The position numbers were made by a program, and so were the translations under genes. The notes beneath the pieces are model-generated. The model did no database searches. It saw nothing but the letters and a program-made list of their open reading frames with translations, and was not told the origin of the DNA. A stretch of 64,000 nt of DNA from Lacipirellulaceae bacterium (lineage in GTDB: Bacteria; Planctomycetota; Planctomycetia; Pirellulales; Lacipirellulaceae). This document shows positions 26,099 through 34,815 of this stretch, one piece after another. Position 1 is the first letter of the stretch. Each line of letters begins with the position of its first letter. The stretch is from positions 310,001 to 374,000 of the forward strand of contig JAVJRG010000012.1 of NCBI GenBank assembly GCA_040218535.1, written 5' to 3'.

Positions 26099-26998
26099 AT
26101 GCCCTCGACCGTCGAAAACTATCTGAAGCCCGAAGTCATTCGGCAGATTTCACGGCTAGACCTGCGGGCACAGTTCATTGTGAAAGGGTTTCTGCAGGGA
26201 CTTCACGCTAGTCCGTTGCAAGGCTTTTCCGTCGAGTTCAGCGAGCATCGTCGATACGCGCCTGGGGACGACCCTAAAGATATTGATTGGCTCGCTTATG
26301 CGAAGACGGATCGCTACTACGTTAAGAAGTTCGAAGCGGAAACGAACATCACCGGCTATTTGGCGATGGACTTAAGCGCTTCGATGGCCTATCGCTATCG
26401 GCAGGAGCTTTCCAAGTTCGAATACGCCACCTGCCTGGCGGCGGCACTTTGCTATTTGATGGTTCACCAGAACGATCCGGTAGGGCTCATCACGTTCGGT
26501 GAGAGAATCGTCGATTCCCTGGCTCCGAAAAGCAAACGGGCACAGATTGGCAATATCCTTTCGCTACTCGCGCGGCTGGAGCCCAAAGATCAAACCGATG
26601 TGGCCAACAGCCTGAATCAGCTTGCTGCGATGCTCAAGCACGAAAGCCTCGTGATGGTGTTTAGCGATCTGCTCGTGGAGCCCGAGCCACTGCTGGCATC
26701 CTTGCGACGGCTGAGGCACGGCGGGCACGATGTGATCGTGTTTCACATTCTCGATCAGGCGGAAGTCGAATTCCCTTTCGAGGGACTCGTTGAGCTCGAA
26801 GACCCAGAAACCAACGAGCGGCTCGAAGTCGACGCCGATGGTTACCGGACGGATTACTTGGCAGAAATCAATGGCTTTCGCGACATGCTGAGCCGTGAAT
26901 GCGTAAAAAGCAAAATCGATTATGTGCCGCTGGATACAAGTATGCCGTTTGATCGTGCGCTGATGGAGTATTTGCTGAACAGGCGGGATTGGGGATAA
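26099..26998 (+). CDS. DUF58 domain protein (vWA-like)
   Basis: A 299-residue cytoplasmic protein of the DUF58 family, which pairs with MoxR ATPases. The diagnostic block FSEHRRYAPGDDPKDIDW lies at about residues 42-59. A vWA-like fold follows with LAMDLSASMAYR (DxSxS, about 96-107), which would bind metal. In related systems DUF58 proteins are substrates or adaptors of MoxR. It begins 9 bp after moxR and ends about 105 bp before the BatA-like gene; that gap holds a stem-loop repeat made of CAGTTTTCAGT units. The family call is secure; its cellular job is not established. Confidence 0.93.
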   Translation: MPSTVENYLKPEVIRQISRLDLRAQFIVKGFLQGLHASPLQGFSVEFSEHRRYAPGDDPKDIDWLAYAKTDRYYVKKFEAETNITGYLAMDLSASMAYRYRQELSKFEYATCLAAALCYLMVHQNDPVGLITFGERIVDSLAPKSKRAQIGNILSLLARLEPKDQTDVANSLNQLAAMLKHESLVMVFSDLLVEPEPLLASLRRLRHGGHDVIVFHILDQAEVEFPFEGLVELEDPETNERLEVDADGYRTDYLAEINGFRDMLSRECVKSKIDYVPLDTSMPFDRALMEYLLNRRDWG

Positions 26999-27003
26999 GC
27001 AAT

Positions 27004-27097
27004 TTTTCAGTTGTCAGTTTTCTGTGTTCAGTACTCGCAAGCAAACCAAACAAGCCTGCAAGTCCGAACTGAAAACTGAATACTGAAAACTGAACAC
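27004..27097. repeat. Stem-loop of CAGTTTTCAGT units
   Basis: Imperfect inverted arms (about 27004-27032 and 27069-27097) are both built from 10-12-nt units related to CAGTTTTCAGT. They separate the DUF58 and BatA-like genes. The same family recurs at 62088-62236. Confidence 0.7.
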
Positions 27098-27102
27098 TTC
27101 TT

Positions 27103-29280
27103 ATGAGCTTCCTAACACCATTACTGCTAGCCGGAGCCGGGCTTATCGCCTTGCCCATCGTGCTGCATTTGGTGATGCGCCAGGAGCCGCAACTGCTGCT
27201 GTTTCCTGCACTGCGCTTTGTGCAGCAACGTCGAGACTCGAATCGACGGCGAATCAAACTGCGGCACTGGTTACTCTTAGCACTACGCTGCCTACTAATC
27301 GCACTGTTTGCATTCGCACTGGCACGGCCCACGCTTCGGGGTAGTGGTTTACGAGGCAAAGAAGGGGCTCCCCTTGCTGTGGCTATGGTGGTCGATACCT
27401 CGCCGCGGATGCAGTATGTCCGTCAGAACAAGACGCGGCTAGAAGAAGCGACGGAGATCGCCGGCAAGCTACTTAACAAGTTTCCCGAAGACACGCAGGT
27501 TGCCGTGGTTGATTTGGGGCGAGCTGCGGGCGGGTTCGCGCGTGATTTGGGGACTGCACGCACCCGGTTGTCGAATCTAAGAACCAGCCCAAGCACGCGT
27601 CCGTTGTCGGAAGTCGCTGCGGAAGCCATCGCGTTGGTTGCCGACAAGGAGGAATACCGTCAGGAGGTGTTTCTCTACACGGACCTTTCAGCCGCTGCTT
27701 GGTCGGAAGAAGAAGTGCAAAACTTGAATGCGGCATTGGAAGCTGAACCCGAAGTGAAACTCTACCTGGTCGATGTCGGGGTGGAGGAGCCCACCAATCG
27801 AACGCTGGGAGATTTAGAAATCCGCCGTACGGTGCTTCGTCCCGGCGAGTCGCTGCACGTGGAAGCGTCCCTCGAAGGAAGAGGTGGCGAGGAGGCTTCG
27901 CTAGTCGAGCTGTGGCTCAAGTCGAGTGCTGGTGATGAGCTCGAAAAACGAGGGCAGCAGATTGTCAAATCAAGTGCCGAATCTGAAGCTAGCTCTCAGA
28001 AAGTCTCCTTTGACGTTTCCGATCTGCCACTGGGGACACATCAAGCGGTCGTGAAACTCACTTCGACCGATCCGCTGATGATCGACAACGAGCGTTATTT
28101 CACGGTAGAAGTCCGACCCCCTGAGCGTGTCCTTATCGTGGCTGAGAATAAGACAGATGCGCTGTTCGCGCAGGAGGCGCTCAACCCGACGCTGTGGGAT
28201 CAACCTCTGCGCTTTGTTTGCGAAACAACCACTTTCGACGCTTTGCCTCAAGCGGAACTTAACAGTGAAACAAAAAACTACAAAACCGTCCTCGCACTCG
28301 ACCCCCCGCCGCTCGGTGCCGACGGATGGCAGCAGTTGACGGACTTCGCCAATCAAGGGGGCGGCTTGGGAATCTTTCTAGGTCACAACGCAAGTCGCGA
28401 ACCGTTCAACGCAAAAAAGGCACAGGAACTGTTGCCCGGCCCAATAGTCCGCAAGTCACGCGATGCAACTTATCTTCGCCCTAAGCGTCTCGACCACCCT
28501 GCCCTGGTTGAACTACGTGACTACGCTGAAACCATTCCGTGGAAGACTTGCGAGGTGTTCACCTATTGGCAGTTTGAGGAGTTGACGGACGATGCCTACA
28601 CCATCGCCACCTACGCCAACGGCGATCCAGCACTCGTCGAACGCTCGCTCGGCCGGGGCCGGGTGATTACGATGACCACACCGATTTCCGACTCATTGGA
28701 ACCGGAAGGTCGTGATCCGTGGAACGTCCTCACGGCTCCCGCCGTCGCCTGGCCGTTCGTGGCGATTGTTGAAGAGCTGACCGGCTATCTCACGCAGGAT
28801 AGCTTGGGTGAGTTGACTTTCGCCGCGGGCAAAACCGCACGGGTTCCCTTGAGCGCCCAGCAGCAGATATCCAGCTATGTGCTGCGTCAACCGGATGGAC
28901 AAGCACTGCGGCGTACGGCAACTCCCGGAGATCGCTCTTTACAGGTGAGTGTGACTGACCAATTGGGCAATTATCGGCTCACCGCCGGCGGCGACGGAAC
29001 AAGTAGGGAACAGGCGAACTCGGGCACTCGGCTCGATCGGGGCTTTAGCGTCAACCTTCCGGCGACCGCCACGGCCTTGGAGCGGATTGATTCCAGCGAG
29101 TTGCTCGCCTCGTTCCCCGAAGGACGTGTGGAGATCGCTGAGTCGTTGGAAGATGCTCAGGAATACGCAGACGTAGGTACCCGCGGGCGCGAGTTGTTCT
29201 CCTGGGTCATGGTGCTGGTGACACTCGTTTGGTGCGGCGAGCACGTGCTGGCGAATCGGTTCTATCGGAAGAAGGATTGA
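27103..29280 (+). CDS. BatA-type N-terminal domain membrane protein
   Basis: A 725-residue protein starting with the aerotolerance-regulator (BatA) N-terminal module: two membrane helices around MSFLTPLLLAGAGLIALPIV and WLLLALRCLLIALFAFALAR. A periplasmic vWA-like domain follows (VAMVVDTSPRMQY, with a degenerate MIDAS), then Ig-like and GATase-like regions. The last helix is near residues 700-718 with a basic tail. In the MoxR-DUF58-BatA set it is the membrane component whose assembly the MoxR ATPase is thought to control. The substitution DTSPRM for DxSxS means metal binding is doubtful. A large stem-loop separates it from the next, related gene. Confidence 0.88.
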   Translation: MSFLTPLLLAGAGLIALPIVLHLVMRQEPQLLLFPALRFVQQRRDSNRRRIKLRHWLLLALRCLLIALFAFALARPTLRGSGLRGKEGAPLAVAMVVDTSPRMQYVRQNKTRLEEATEIAGKLLNKFPEDTQVAVVDLGRAAGGFARDLGTARTRLSNLRTSPSTRPLSEVAAEAIALVADKEEYRQEVFLYTDLSAAAWSEEEVQNLNAALEAEPEVKLYLVDVGVEEPTNRTLGDLEIRRTVLRPGESLHVEASLEGRGGEEASLVELWLKSSAGDELEKRGQQIVKSSAESEASSQKVSFDVSDLPLGTHQAVVKLTSTDPLMIDNERYFTVEVRPPERVLIVAENKTDALFAQEALNPTLWDQPLRFVCETTTFDALPQAELNSETKNYKTVLALDPPPLGADGWQQLTDFANQGGGLGIFLGHNASREPFNAKKAQELLPGPIVRKSRDATYLRPKRLDHPALVELRDYAETIPWKTCEVFTYWQFEELTDDAYTIATYANGDPALVERSLGRGRVITMTTPISDSLEPEGRDPWNVLTAPAVAWPFVAIVEELTGYLTQDSLGELTFAAGKTARVPLSAQQQISSYVLRQPDGQALRRTATPGDRSLQVSVTDQLGNYRLTAGGDGTSREQANSGTRLDRGFSVNLPATATALERIDSSELLASFPEGRVEIAESLEDAQEYADVGTRGRELFSWVMVLVTLVWCGEHVLANRFYRKKD

Positions 29281-29306
29281 GGACGATACGTGGCGGGCAA
29301 CTCAAA

Positions 29307-29436
29307 AAACATGTCATTCCGACAGCCGTCTCAGCGGCGGAGGAATCCGGATCGTACTCTGGTTGGCCATACAAACTCAACTTTTTGGCAAGCCGGATTC
29401 CTCGGTCGGCGAGCCTCCCGTCGGAATGACATGTTT
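29307..29436. repeat. Large stem-loop, GTCATTCCGAC family
   Basis: 44-bp inverted arms (29307-29350 and 29393-29436) contain ACATGTCATTCCGAC and GAGGAATCCGG. The element fills the gap between two operon genes. A second copy lies at 39243-39357 between the two GTPase genes. Confidence 0.9.
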
Positions 29437-29462
29437 GCGAATCTACCAACCAGAGAGGCACC

Positions 29463-31742
29463 ATGACCCAGTGGAGCTTCGATCCTGTTGGCGGACCTTG
29501 GGCACTTGCTGCATTGGCTGCGGTGCTACTGCCGTTGCTGGCGATTGGTCCGAATAGTGAGCAGTCGCGTGGGCGACGCATTACCCTGGTTGCGCTTCGG
29601 GCACTGACCGTATTGCTGCTGTTTGCAACGCTATTACGTCCCGCGTTGGAAACCACCGAAACGCGTCCACTGCCCGGCAAGTTGCTCGTCTTGGGCGACG
29701 TGTCGCGCAGCATGACGGTCGAGGATTCTCTCGGAGACGAATCGCGATCCGCCGCCATGCAAGCGATCCTTCGCGATTCACAGGCCGAATTTGCCGAACT
29801 AGGTGAGGCTTGGGAGCTGGGTGCCTACGCGTTCGACGAGCAACTCACGCCGGTGAAAGTTGAAGAAGGCCTGATCGACTTCCCGGATGCGGAAGGAGAT
29901 CAAACTGCTATCGGTGCAGCACTCGATGACGTCCTCGCCCGGGAAGCACAACAACGGTTGGTTGCCGTGATGGTTCTCAGCGACGGCGCCCAACGGGCCT
30001 TTGCCCCGCGCGATACTCCGCCGCAGAACTTAGCTCGTCGATTAGCCTTGGACGGCGTGCCGCTGTACACGTTCACGTTTGGCAAACCGGCTTTGGGAGA
30101 CCGCTCCGATGTCCGTATGAGTGACTTGCTCACCAACGATACGACATTCGCCGATACACCTGCAACCGTCAGCGGCGTGTTGACGACCAGTGGCTACCGC
30201 AATCAACCGTTCACAGTGCAACTGCTTTGGGAAGATGCTGAAGGGGAAATGCAGGTCGTCGACACCCAGCGTGTGGAAATGAAGGGCACGCGACGGCAGC
30301 AGGACATCAAGCTTTCGCACACGCCACGTGAGCCGGGTGAGTACAAAGTGACTTTGCGGGTTGAGCCTCCCGAAGGAGAACTCGTCACAGCCAACAACGA
30401 GCAGACGACATTTGTCACCGTGCTGAAAGGCGGCGTGAAGGTGCTTTATCTTGCCGGGGCTGCGCGCGTTGGCGGTGGACCGGGGATTGAGGCCCGGTTT
30501 GTGCGAAATGCGCTGGCCGCTCACGCGGATTTGAACGTGAATTACGAACTGCTCAACTATCGCAACCCGCGGATTGATTATCGGAGCCAACTGGAACGCG
30601 GTAACTATGACGTGTTCTTGCTCGGCAATGTTGATTCGGTCGCCTTCGACAAGCGCACCTGGCAGGCGATTGCCGATCGCGTTGACGACGGCGCCGGACT
30701 GGCGATGCTGGGTGGCTTTCATAGCTTTGGTCCGGGCGGCTACCGGAGCACGCCTCTGGAACGGGTAATCCCCGTGGTGATGGGCCGCGCGGAACGGCAA
30801 AACTTCGACGAACCGCCCCGCCCCGACATGCACCTCCCGCCCGGGCCGGTGAAGTTGGTTCCTATTGAATTGGGAGGTAGCCTTCACCCGATCCTGCAAA
30901 TTGGTGAGTCGCCCACGGGGCAGTCCGAGCTCTGGCAAGAGATGCCGTCGCTCGACGGGGCGAACCGTTTCGATCGTTTGCAACTTCCACGCACGGCCCG
31001 AGTGATTGCTGAGGCGGACAACCCTTCCCGGTCGCCGCTGCTCGTCGTCAGCGCCTGGGGTGAGGGGCGCACGGCTGCCCTGGCGTTCGACTCGACTTGG
31101 CACTGGCAAATGGAAGGCGCCGGCGATACGCATCGCCGTTTCTGGCGGCAGCTCGTGTTATGGCTCGCCAAGAAAGACGACAGCGCGGGGCAACGCGTGT
31201 GGGCAAAGCTCGACGGGCGGCGTTACCAGCAAGGGAGCCGCGTCGAGTTCACCTATGGCGCGCGCGACGCACAGAGCAAGCCGCTCGCCGATGCGGAGTT
31301 CGACGTGCAAGTTGAACTCCCCGATGGAACCGCCAAAGCCATCCGCACCAGCGGCAGCAAGAAAATCAACAGCGCGAGCTTTGCCGAAACTTCCCAGCCA
31401 GGCGACTACCGAATCCTCGTCAGCGTCCGTGCCGGAGGCGAATCACTCGGCACAACGACGCTGCGTTTCTCCGTGACCGACCAAGATGTCGAGCTCGACC
31501 AACCCGCCGCGGATCCCACGCTCATGGCAGCCCTTGCCAACGCCACCGCCGAAGCCGGGGGCGAAGCGCTCGCCCCCGAGGAACTGCCGCAGCTTCTGGA
31601 ACGCTTGAAAGAGAAGCGTGAGGAGTTCGAGGAAGAGATCGTCCAGCAAACAACGCTGTGGGATACGTGGCCAATGTTCCTCGGCTTTGTGGGGTTGCTG
31701 GGAACGGAGTGGTTTTTACGGAAGAAGTGGGGGATGGTTTAG
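29463..31742 (+). CDS. Membrane protein with vWA and glutamine-amidotransferase-like domains
   Basis: A 759-residue protein. Two N-terminal helices (about 13-27 and 41-57) are followed by a periplasmic vWA-like domain (LLVLGDVSRSMTVEDS, DxSxS at about 79-83, so metal binding is likely). An Ig-like region comes next, then a class I glutamine amidotransferase-like fold (NYDVFLLGNVDSV, GAGLAMLGGFHSFGPGGY, about 375-425) without an obvious Cys nucleophile. A Glu-rich coiled segment (about 705-730) and a final helix end it. It is the last gene of the MoxR cluster and resembles the preceding gene in architecture, probably by ancient duplication. Its intact MIDAS contrasts with the degenerate one there. 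Confidence 0.85.
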   Translation: MTQWSFDPVGGPWALAALAAVLLPLLAIGPNSEQSRGRRITLVALRALTVLLLFATLLRPALETTETRPLPGKLLVLGDVSRSMTVEDSLGDESRSAAMQAILRDSQAEFAELGEAWELGAYAFDEQLTPVKVEEGLIDFPDAEGDQTAIGAALDDVLAREAQQRLVAVMVLSDGAQRAFAPRDTPPQNLARRLALDGVPLYTFTFGKPALGDRSDVRMSDLLTNDTTFADTPATVSGVLTTSGYRNQPFTVQLLWEDAEGEMQVVDTQRVEMKGTRRQQDIKLSHTPREPGEYKVTLRVEPPEGELVTANNEQTTFVTVLKGGVKVLYLAGAARVGGGPGIEARFVRNALAAHADLNVNYELLNYRNPRIDYRSQLERGNYDVFLLGNVDSVAFDKRTWQAIADRVDDGAGLAMLGGFHSFGPGGYRSTPLERVIPVVMGRAERQNFDEPPRPDMHLPPGPVKLVPIELGGSLHPILQIGESPTGQSELWQEMPSLDGANRFDRLQLPRTARVIAEADNPSRSPLLVVSAWGEGRTAALAFDSTWHWQMEGAGDTHRRFWRQLVLWLAKKDDSAGQRVWAKLDGRRYQQGSRVEFTYGARDAQSKPLADAEFDVQVELPDGTAKAIRTSGSKKINSASFAETSQPGDYRILVSVRAGGESLGTTTLRFSVTDQDVELDQPAADPTLMAALANATAEAGGEALAPEELPQLLERLKEKREEFEEEIVQQTTLWDTWPMFLGFVGLLGTEWFLRKKWGMV

Positions 31743-31775
31743 CTGGTTTGACACGGATGATAGTGATTGTATTTA

Positions 31776-31836
31776 TCAACGAATTTCACGAATCCGACGA
31801 ATAAAACTGTGACCCTTCATTCGTGGAATTCGTTGA
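31776..31836. repeat. Stem-loop upstream of the toxin-antitoxin pair
   Basis: 18-bp arms (31776-31793 and 31819-31836) match at 17 of 18 positions (TCAACGAATTTCACGAAT). It lies about 100 bp before the antitoxin start. Confidence 0.85.
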
Positions 31837-31936
31837 CTAGTTATAGCACGGGCATGCTAATTTCTGTTTCTCGAACGACCAAAGAGAACTATAATCAAAT
31901 GATGCATAGCCCACACGCTCTTAGCGGAACCAGACC

Positions 31937-32158
31937 ATGACAACCGTCGCCAAGATCATTCACGAAGTCGAAAAGCTCACTGAAGATGAGCGTGCAGAAC
32001 TTGTCGAGATTCTCAAGCAGCAAGACCTAGAGAAACGGCGTGCTCAGCTCCTGCTTGATATTGAAGAGGGTCGCAGAGAGTTTGCTGAGGGCAAAGGGCG
32101 GGTCATTGAGGATCCCAAGAAGTTCGTTCAGGAGATTCTTGATGAAACGGCAAGTTGA
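31937..32158 (+). CDS. Putative antitoxin of a type II toxin-antitoxin pair
   Basis: A 73-residue, highly charged helical protein. The N-terminus IIHEVEKLTEDERAELVEIL resembles the addiction-module-type short proteins often found before RelE/ParE toxins. The C-terminus (EDPKKFVQEILDE) would wrap the toxin. No classical ribbon-helix-helix or Phd signature is obvious, so DNA binding is not shown. Its stop overlaps the toxin start by 17 bp, implying translational coupling. Identification rests mainly on the genetic context. Confidence 0.75.
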   Translation: MTTVAKIIHEVEKLTEDERAELVEILKQQDLEKRRAQLLLDIEEGRREFAEGKGRVIEDPKKFVQEILDETAS

Positions 32159-32429
32159 GTCATCGCCCGCTTTCGAGCGAAGTCTTCGTCGTTATCTCAA
32201 GAAACATCCCGAAGCAGCCGAAACCGTCGCCGAGGCCATCTCAAAACTCGGAGCGGATGCCTATACTCAAGAATTAGGTATCCACAAGTTAAAAGGGAAC
32301 CTATCAGGCATCTTGTCGGCCGAACTCGCATACGACCTACGGCTGCTGTTTGAGATTGAAACTCGCGGGACTGCTGAGGTAGTTCTTCTGCTCAAGCTTG
32401 GCACGCACGATGAAGTTTATGGCAAGTAA
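32142..32429 (+). CDS. RelE/ParE-superfamily toxin (YafQ-like)
   Basis: A 95-residue basic protein, MKRQVESSPAFERSLRRYLK onward. It carries the family core HKLKGNLSGILSAELAYDLR and ends LLLKLGTHDEVYG, close to the YafQ-type mRNA interferases that cleave mRNA on the ribosome. The catalytic His of YafQ-like enzymes may correspond to one of the C-terminal or HKLKG histidines. The ATG at 32142 is inside the antitoxin gene. The frame is open further upstream, but those codons overlap antitoxin sequence. The following membrane gene overlaps the 3' end by 20 bp. Whether it is an active toxin is untested. Confidence 0.85.
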   Translation: MKRQVESSPAFERSLRRYLKKHPEAAETVAEAISKLGADAYTQELGIHKLKGNLSGILSAELAYDLRLLFEIETRGTAEVVLLLKLGTHDEVYGK

Positions 32430-33054
32430 TCTAGCACTTGTTGTCAAGTTGCTAGCCTGCCTACTGATCCTCAAAACCGTCGCCGTCGTTCTCGCAAACT
32501 TCCCCGATTACTTCCCACCGGACTTCCGCTCCGATTTTCTGCTGGGCCGCGAAGAGTATTTCTTCTCCTGGTACCGCTGTGCGTTTTACGTTCATATTCT
32601 CTCTGGTCCGTTCACGTTGATAGCGGGGCTGTTCTTGCTCAGCGAGACGATGCGGAAGCGTTTCCCTAAATGGCATCGCCGAGTGGGACGAGTCCAAGTT
32701 GCAACCATCCTGCTGTTACTCACACCCAGTGGTCTGGCAATGGCTTGGCATGCCGCCACCGGTCGGATCGCCACTTGCGGTTTCGCCGTCCTGGCAGTCT
32801 TTACTGCAATCTGCGTTCTCCAAGGTTGGCGGAATGCAGTGCAACAGAGATTCCAGCATCATCGCCAGTGGATGCTGCGCTGTTATGTCCTGCTCTGCTC
32901 AGCGGTGGTACTGCGTGTCATCGGCGGAATCTCACAAACTTACGGCATTGAATGGACGTATTCGTATGCCGCGTGGGTGAGTTGGTTAGTGCCAATCGCT
33001 ATTCTTGAGATTCTGTTTAGGGCGTCTCCGGCAACTCCGCGACAGACAACGTGA
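32410..33054 (+). CDS. DUF2306-like integral membrane protein
   Basis: A polytopic membrane protein of about 214 residues. Conserved-looking elements of the DUF2306 family are AFYVHILSGPFTLIAGLFLL with an intramembrane His, KWHRRVGRVQ after the second helix, and FQHHRQWMLRCY before the last helices. Six or seven helices are predicted by eye. The His/Arg-bearing helices recall haem- or quinone-binding membrane proteins, but no function is established. Starts at ATG 32410 or 32419 both overlap the toxin gene; a TTG at 32398 is also possible. Its 3' end overlaps the convergent DUF1559 gene by 38 bp. Confidence 0.75.
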   Translation: MKFMASNLALVVKLLACLLILKTVAVVLANFPDYFPPDFRSDFLLGREEYFFSWYRCAFYVHILSGPFTLIAGLFLLSETMRKRFPKWHRRVGRVQVATILLLLTPSGLAMAWHAATGRIATCGFAVLAVFTAICVLQGWRNAVQQRFQHHRQWMLRCYVLLCSAVVLRVIGGISQTYGIEWTYSYAAWVSWLVPIAILEILFRASPATPRQTT

Positions 33055-33733
33055 GCATCGCACGCAGTTCTTCTTGGTCAATATCCTTGGGAAGGGAATG
33101 ACAACTGCCATCAAAATGAGCAACTAGCCCCACTCCCACATGCTGCCACTTGGTTTCCTCGTCGAATGCCAGCACTTCCTCGGGCGTAATGTCCTCGGGC
33201 GACATCCAGTGGACGGCTCTCTCGTGGGGAGCATCGATCACGGTAATTAAGCTTGCTGCTCTTTCGGACTCGCCGCTGAACTCTCGTGGTTCCGACCCTG
33301 TGAAGGCGCATCCAGGACCAACCACTGCTAGGTACGTTGTCAGGGTCTCGTCTTCGCCTGGGTAACTAGGGCACAAATAGGTTGGGAAAGGAGTTTCTCT
33401 TGCCTTGGCGTTGGCCGGGTCGTCCCAAGGCTTGGTGAAGTCGATCAGCTCGTGCAATGAACCACTTTCTATATAGGGCAATATGAGCGTCCGCCAACTA
33501 TGCAGACGCTTACCACTTTCATCCACGGAGTATGCTGGAGGGAGGGTTCCGTTTGCCTTTTCATAGTTCAAGAGTGCCAGCGAAACCTGCCTGAGATTGT
33601 TTCTACACATACTCTGGCGAGCTGGATTTCGTGCAGTACGGATCGACGGCATTAGCAATCCAACGACGATAAAAAGCACCACTAGAACAATCAGACCTTC
33701 GACGAGCGTGAGACCTTTCGTTTTGTTTCTCAT
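33017..33733 (-). CDS. DUF1559 pseudopilin-like protein (copy A)
   Basis: A 238-residue protein with a type IV pilin-like N-terminus: short basic leader, then GLTLVEGLIVLVVLFIVVGL, cleavable before the hydrophobic helix. The usual +5 Glu is present (LVEG). The DUF1559-type globular region follows (NNLRQVSLALLNYEKANGTL, HSWRTLILPYIE), ending in a 'HFDGS' motif. The start at 33733 is set by a strong AAAGGAGG eight bases upstream; a frame-extending Met six codons earlier is rejected. It is a tandem paralogue of the gene at 33928-34635, and the two share an 83-bp upstream segment. The role is presumably in an extracellular pseudopilus or surface appendage. Confidence 0.88.
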   Translation of the reverse strand: MRNKTKGLTLVEGLIVLVVLFIVVGLLMPSIRTARNPARQSMCRNNLRQVSLALLNYEKANGTLPPAYSVDESGKRLHSWRTLILPYIESGSLHELIDFTKPWDDPANAKARETPFPTYLCPSYPGEDETLTTYLAVVGPGCAFTGSEPREFSGESERAASLITVIDAPHERAVHWMSPEDITPEEVLAFDEETKWQHVGVGLVAHFDGSCHSLPKDIDQEELRAMLTLSVAELPETP

Positions 33734-33763
33734 GGATACCTCCTTTCGCATGAGAATCTACTA

Positions 33764-33846
33764 TAGCACTTCCCTATTCATACCACGAATCTAACGAATA
33801 ACACGAATCTGTTTCACAGTATGCCTAGTGCCTCGGCATACCCTAC
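33764..33846. repeat. 83-bp segment duplicated upstream of both DUF1559 genes (copy 1)
   Basis: Begins TAGCACTTCCCTATTCA and ends in the GGCATACCCTAC hairpin. The partner segment at 34677-34759 has the same length and the same order of motifs, including AACGAATAACACGAATC. Confidence 0.85.
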
Positions 33847-33927
33847 TAAACTCTCAACTCGTAAATGCTTCTATCGCAACAGTAAACCAACTCATAAGGT
33901 TTTCTCCTAGAATCCTTCTTGATTCAC

Positions 33928-34635
33928 TTACTCACTCGCGACAGTAAGCTTCTTGAGGAGCTCCTTAGGGTCTACTTCGCTAGGAATCAACCCAGCATCA
34001 CCATCCAGATAGGCTACAAAGTAAAGAGCTGGATGCTTCGTATCCGCATCCTTGAACATTTGCAGTGTAGTCTTCAAGTCAATGTCATGGGGAGACATCC
34101 AATGCACAGCGAAAGCATCTTCAACGTCGATAACGCAAGCTGTCGTACTGAAATCCCTGGTGACACTTGCAAGCTCTCGGCTCTGTTTACCTGTAAAGAC
34201 ACACTGCTTACCAACCATCCCCAAATAGGTCGTAAAGCCTTTTTCTTCGGGCGAGTTTGGTGAACTCGGACATTGATAATTCTCGATCCTCGTAATTCTC
34301 GCCTCAACATTAACAGGGTCGTTCCACGGCTTCCTAAGATCTATTTTGTCGTACAGTGCGTTCTCCCCTAGGTACGGCAATATCAATGTTCTCCAACTAT
34401 GCAGGCGGTCTCCCTTGCTGTTTGTTGTGAACGCTGGCGGCAGTGTTCCGTGCTCACGCTCATAACTTCGTATCGCTTGCGCAATACGTTTCAGGTTGTG
34501 TTTGCATGTAGCTTGTCGCGCTCGTTCCCTAGAAGGATGGGCATGAAAAGGGTTCAGTAGAGCCAATAAGGTGCCAATGATCGCGATAATGATTAACAGT
34601 TCAACAAGCGTAAATCCCTTGTGCTGATTATTCAC
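33928..34635 (-). CDS. DUF1559 pseudopilin-like protein (copy B)
   Basis: A 235-residue paralogue of the gene at 33017-33733. Pilin-like N-terminus: KGFTLVELLIIIAIIGTLLA, with Glu at +5. The globular domain shares DRLHSWRTLILPYLGENALY, KPWNDPVNVEARIT and HWMSPHDI with copy A (HWMSPEDI there), so a local duplication is clear. It uses noticeably more AT-rich codons than copy A, so either the duplication is not recent or the copies have drifted under different pressure. The exact partner is unknown; DUF1559 proteins are very numerous in planctomycetes and likely use the type II/IV pilin export route. Confidence 0.88.
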   Translation of the reverse strand: MNNQHKGFTLVELLIIIAIIGTLLALLNPFHAHPSRERARQATCKHNLKRIAQAIRSYEREHGTLPPAFTTNSKGDRLHSWRTLILPYLGENALYDKIDLRKPWNDPVNVEARITRIENYQCPSSPNSPEEKGFTTYLGMVGKQCVFTGKQSRELASVTRDFSTTACVIDVEDAFAVHWMSPHDIDLKTTLQMFKDADTKHPALYFVAYLDGDAGLIPSEVDPKELLKKLTVASE

Positions 34636-34676
34636 CGCTAATCTCCATTGAGAGCGACTGCCAGTGCCATTTATTC

Positions 34677-34759
34677 TAGCACTTCTCTATTCAAACCACG
34701 AATCGAACGAATAACACGAATCCGTCTCATGGTATGCCTCGTGCCTCGGCATACCCTAC
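34677..34759. repeat. 83-bp segment duplicated upstream of both DUF1559 genes (copy 2)
   Basis: Counterpart of 33764-33846. It starts TAGCACTTCTCTATTCA and ends with the ATGCCTCGTGCCTCGGCAT hairpin unit and CCCTAC. It lies upstream of copy B and downstream of the gene at 34816. Confidence 0.85.
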
Positions 34760-34815
34760 GAAACATTCGTGCAATTCGCGTTATTCGTCGTTCCCTAGAA
34801 GAAACAGAGCAGCGT

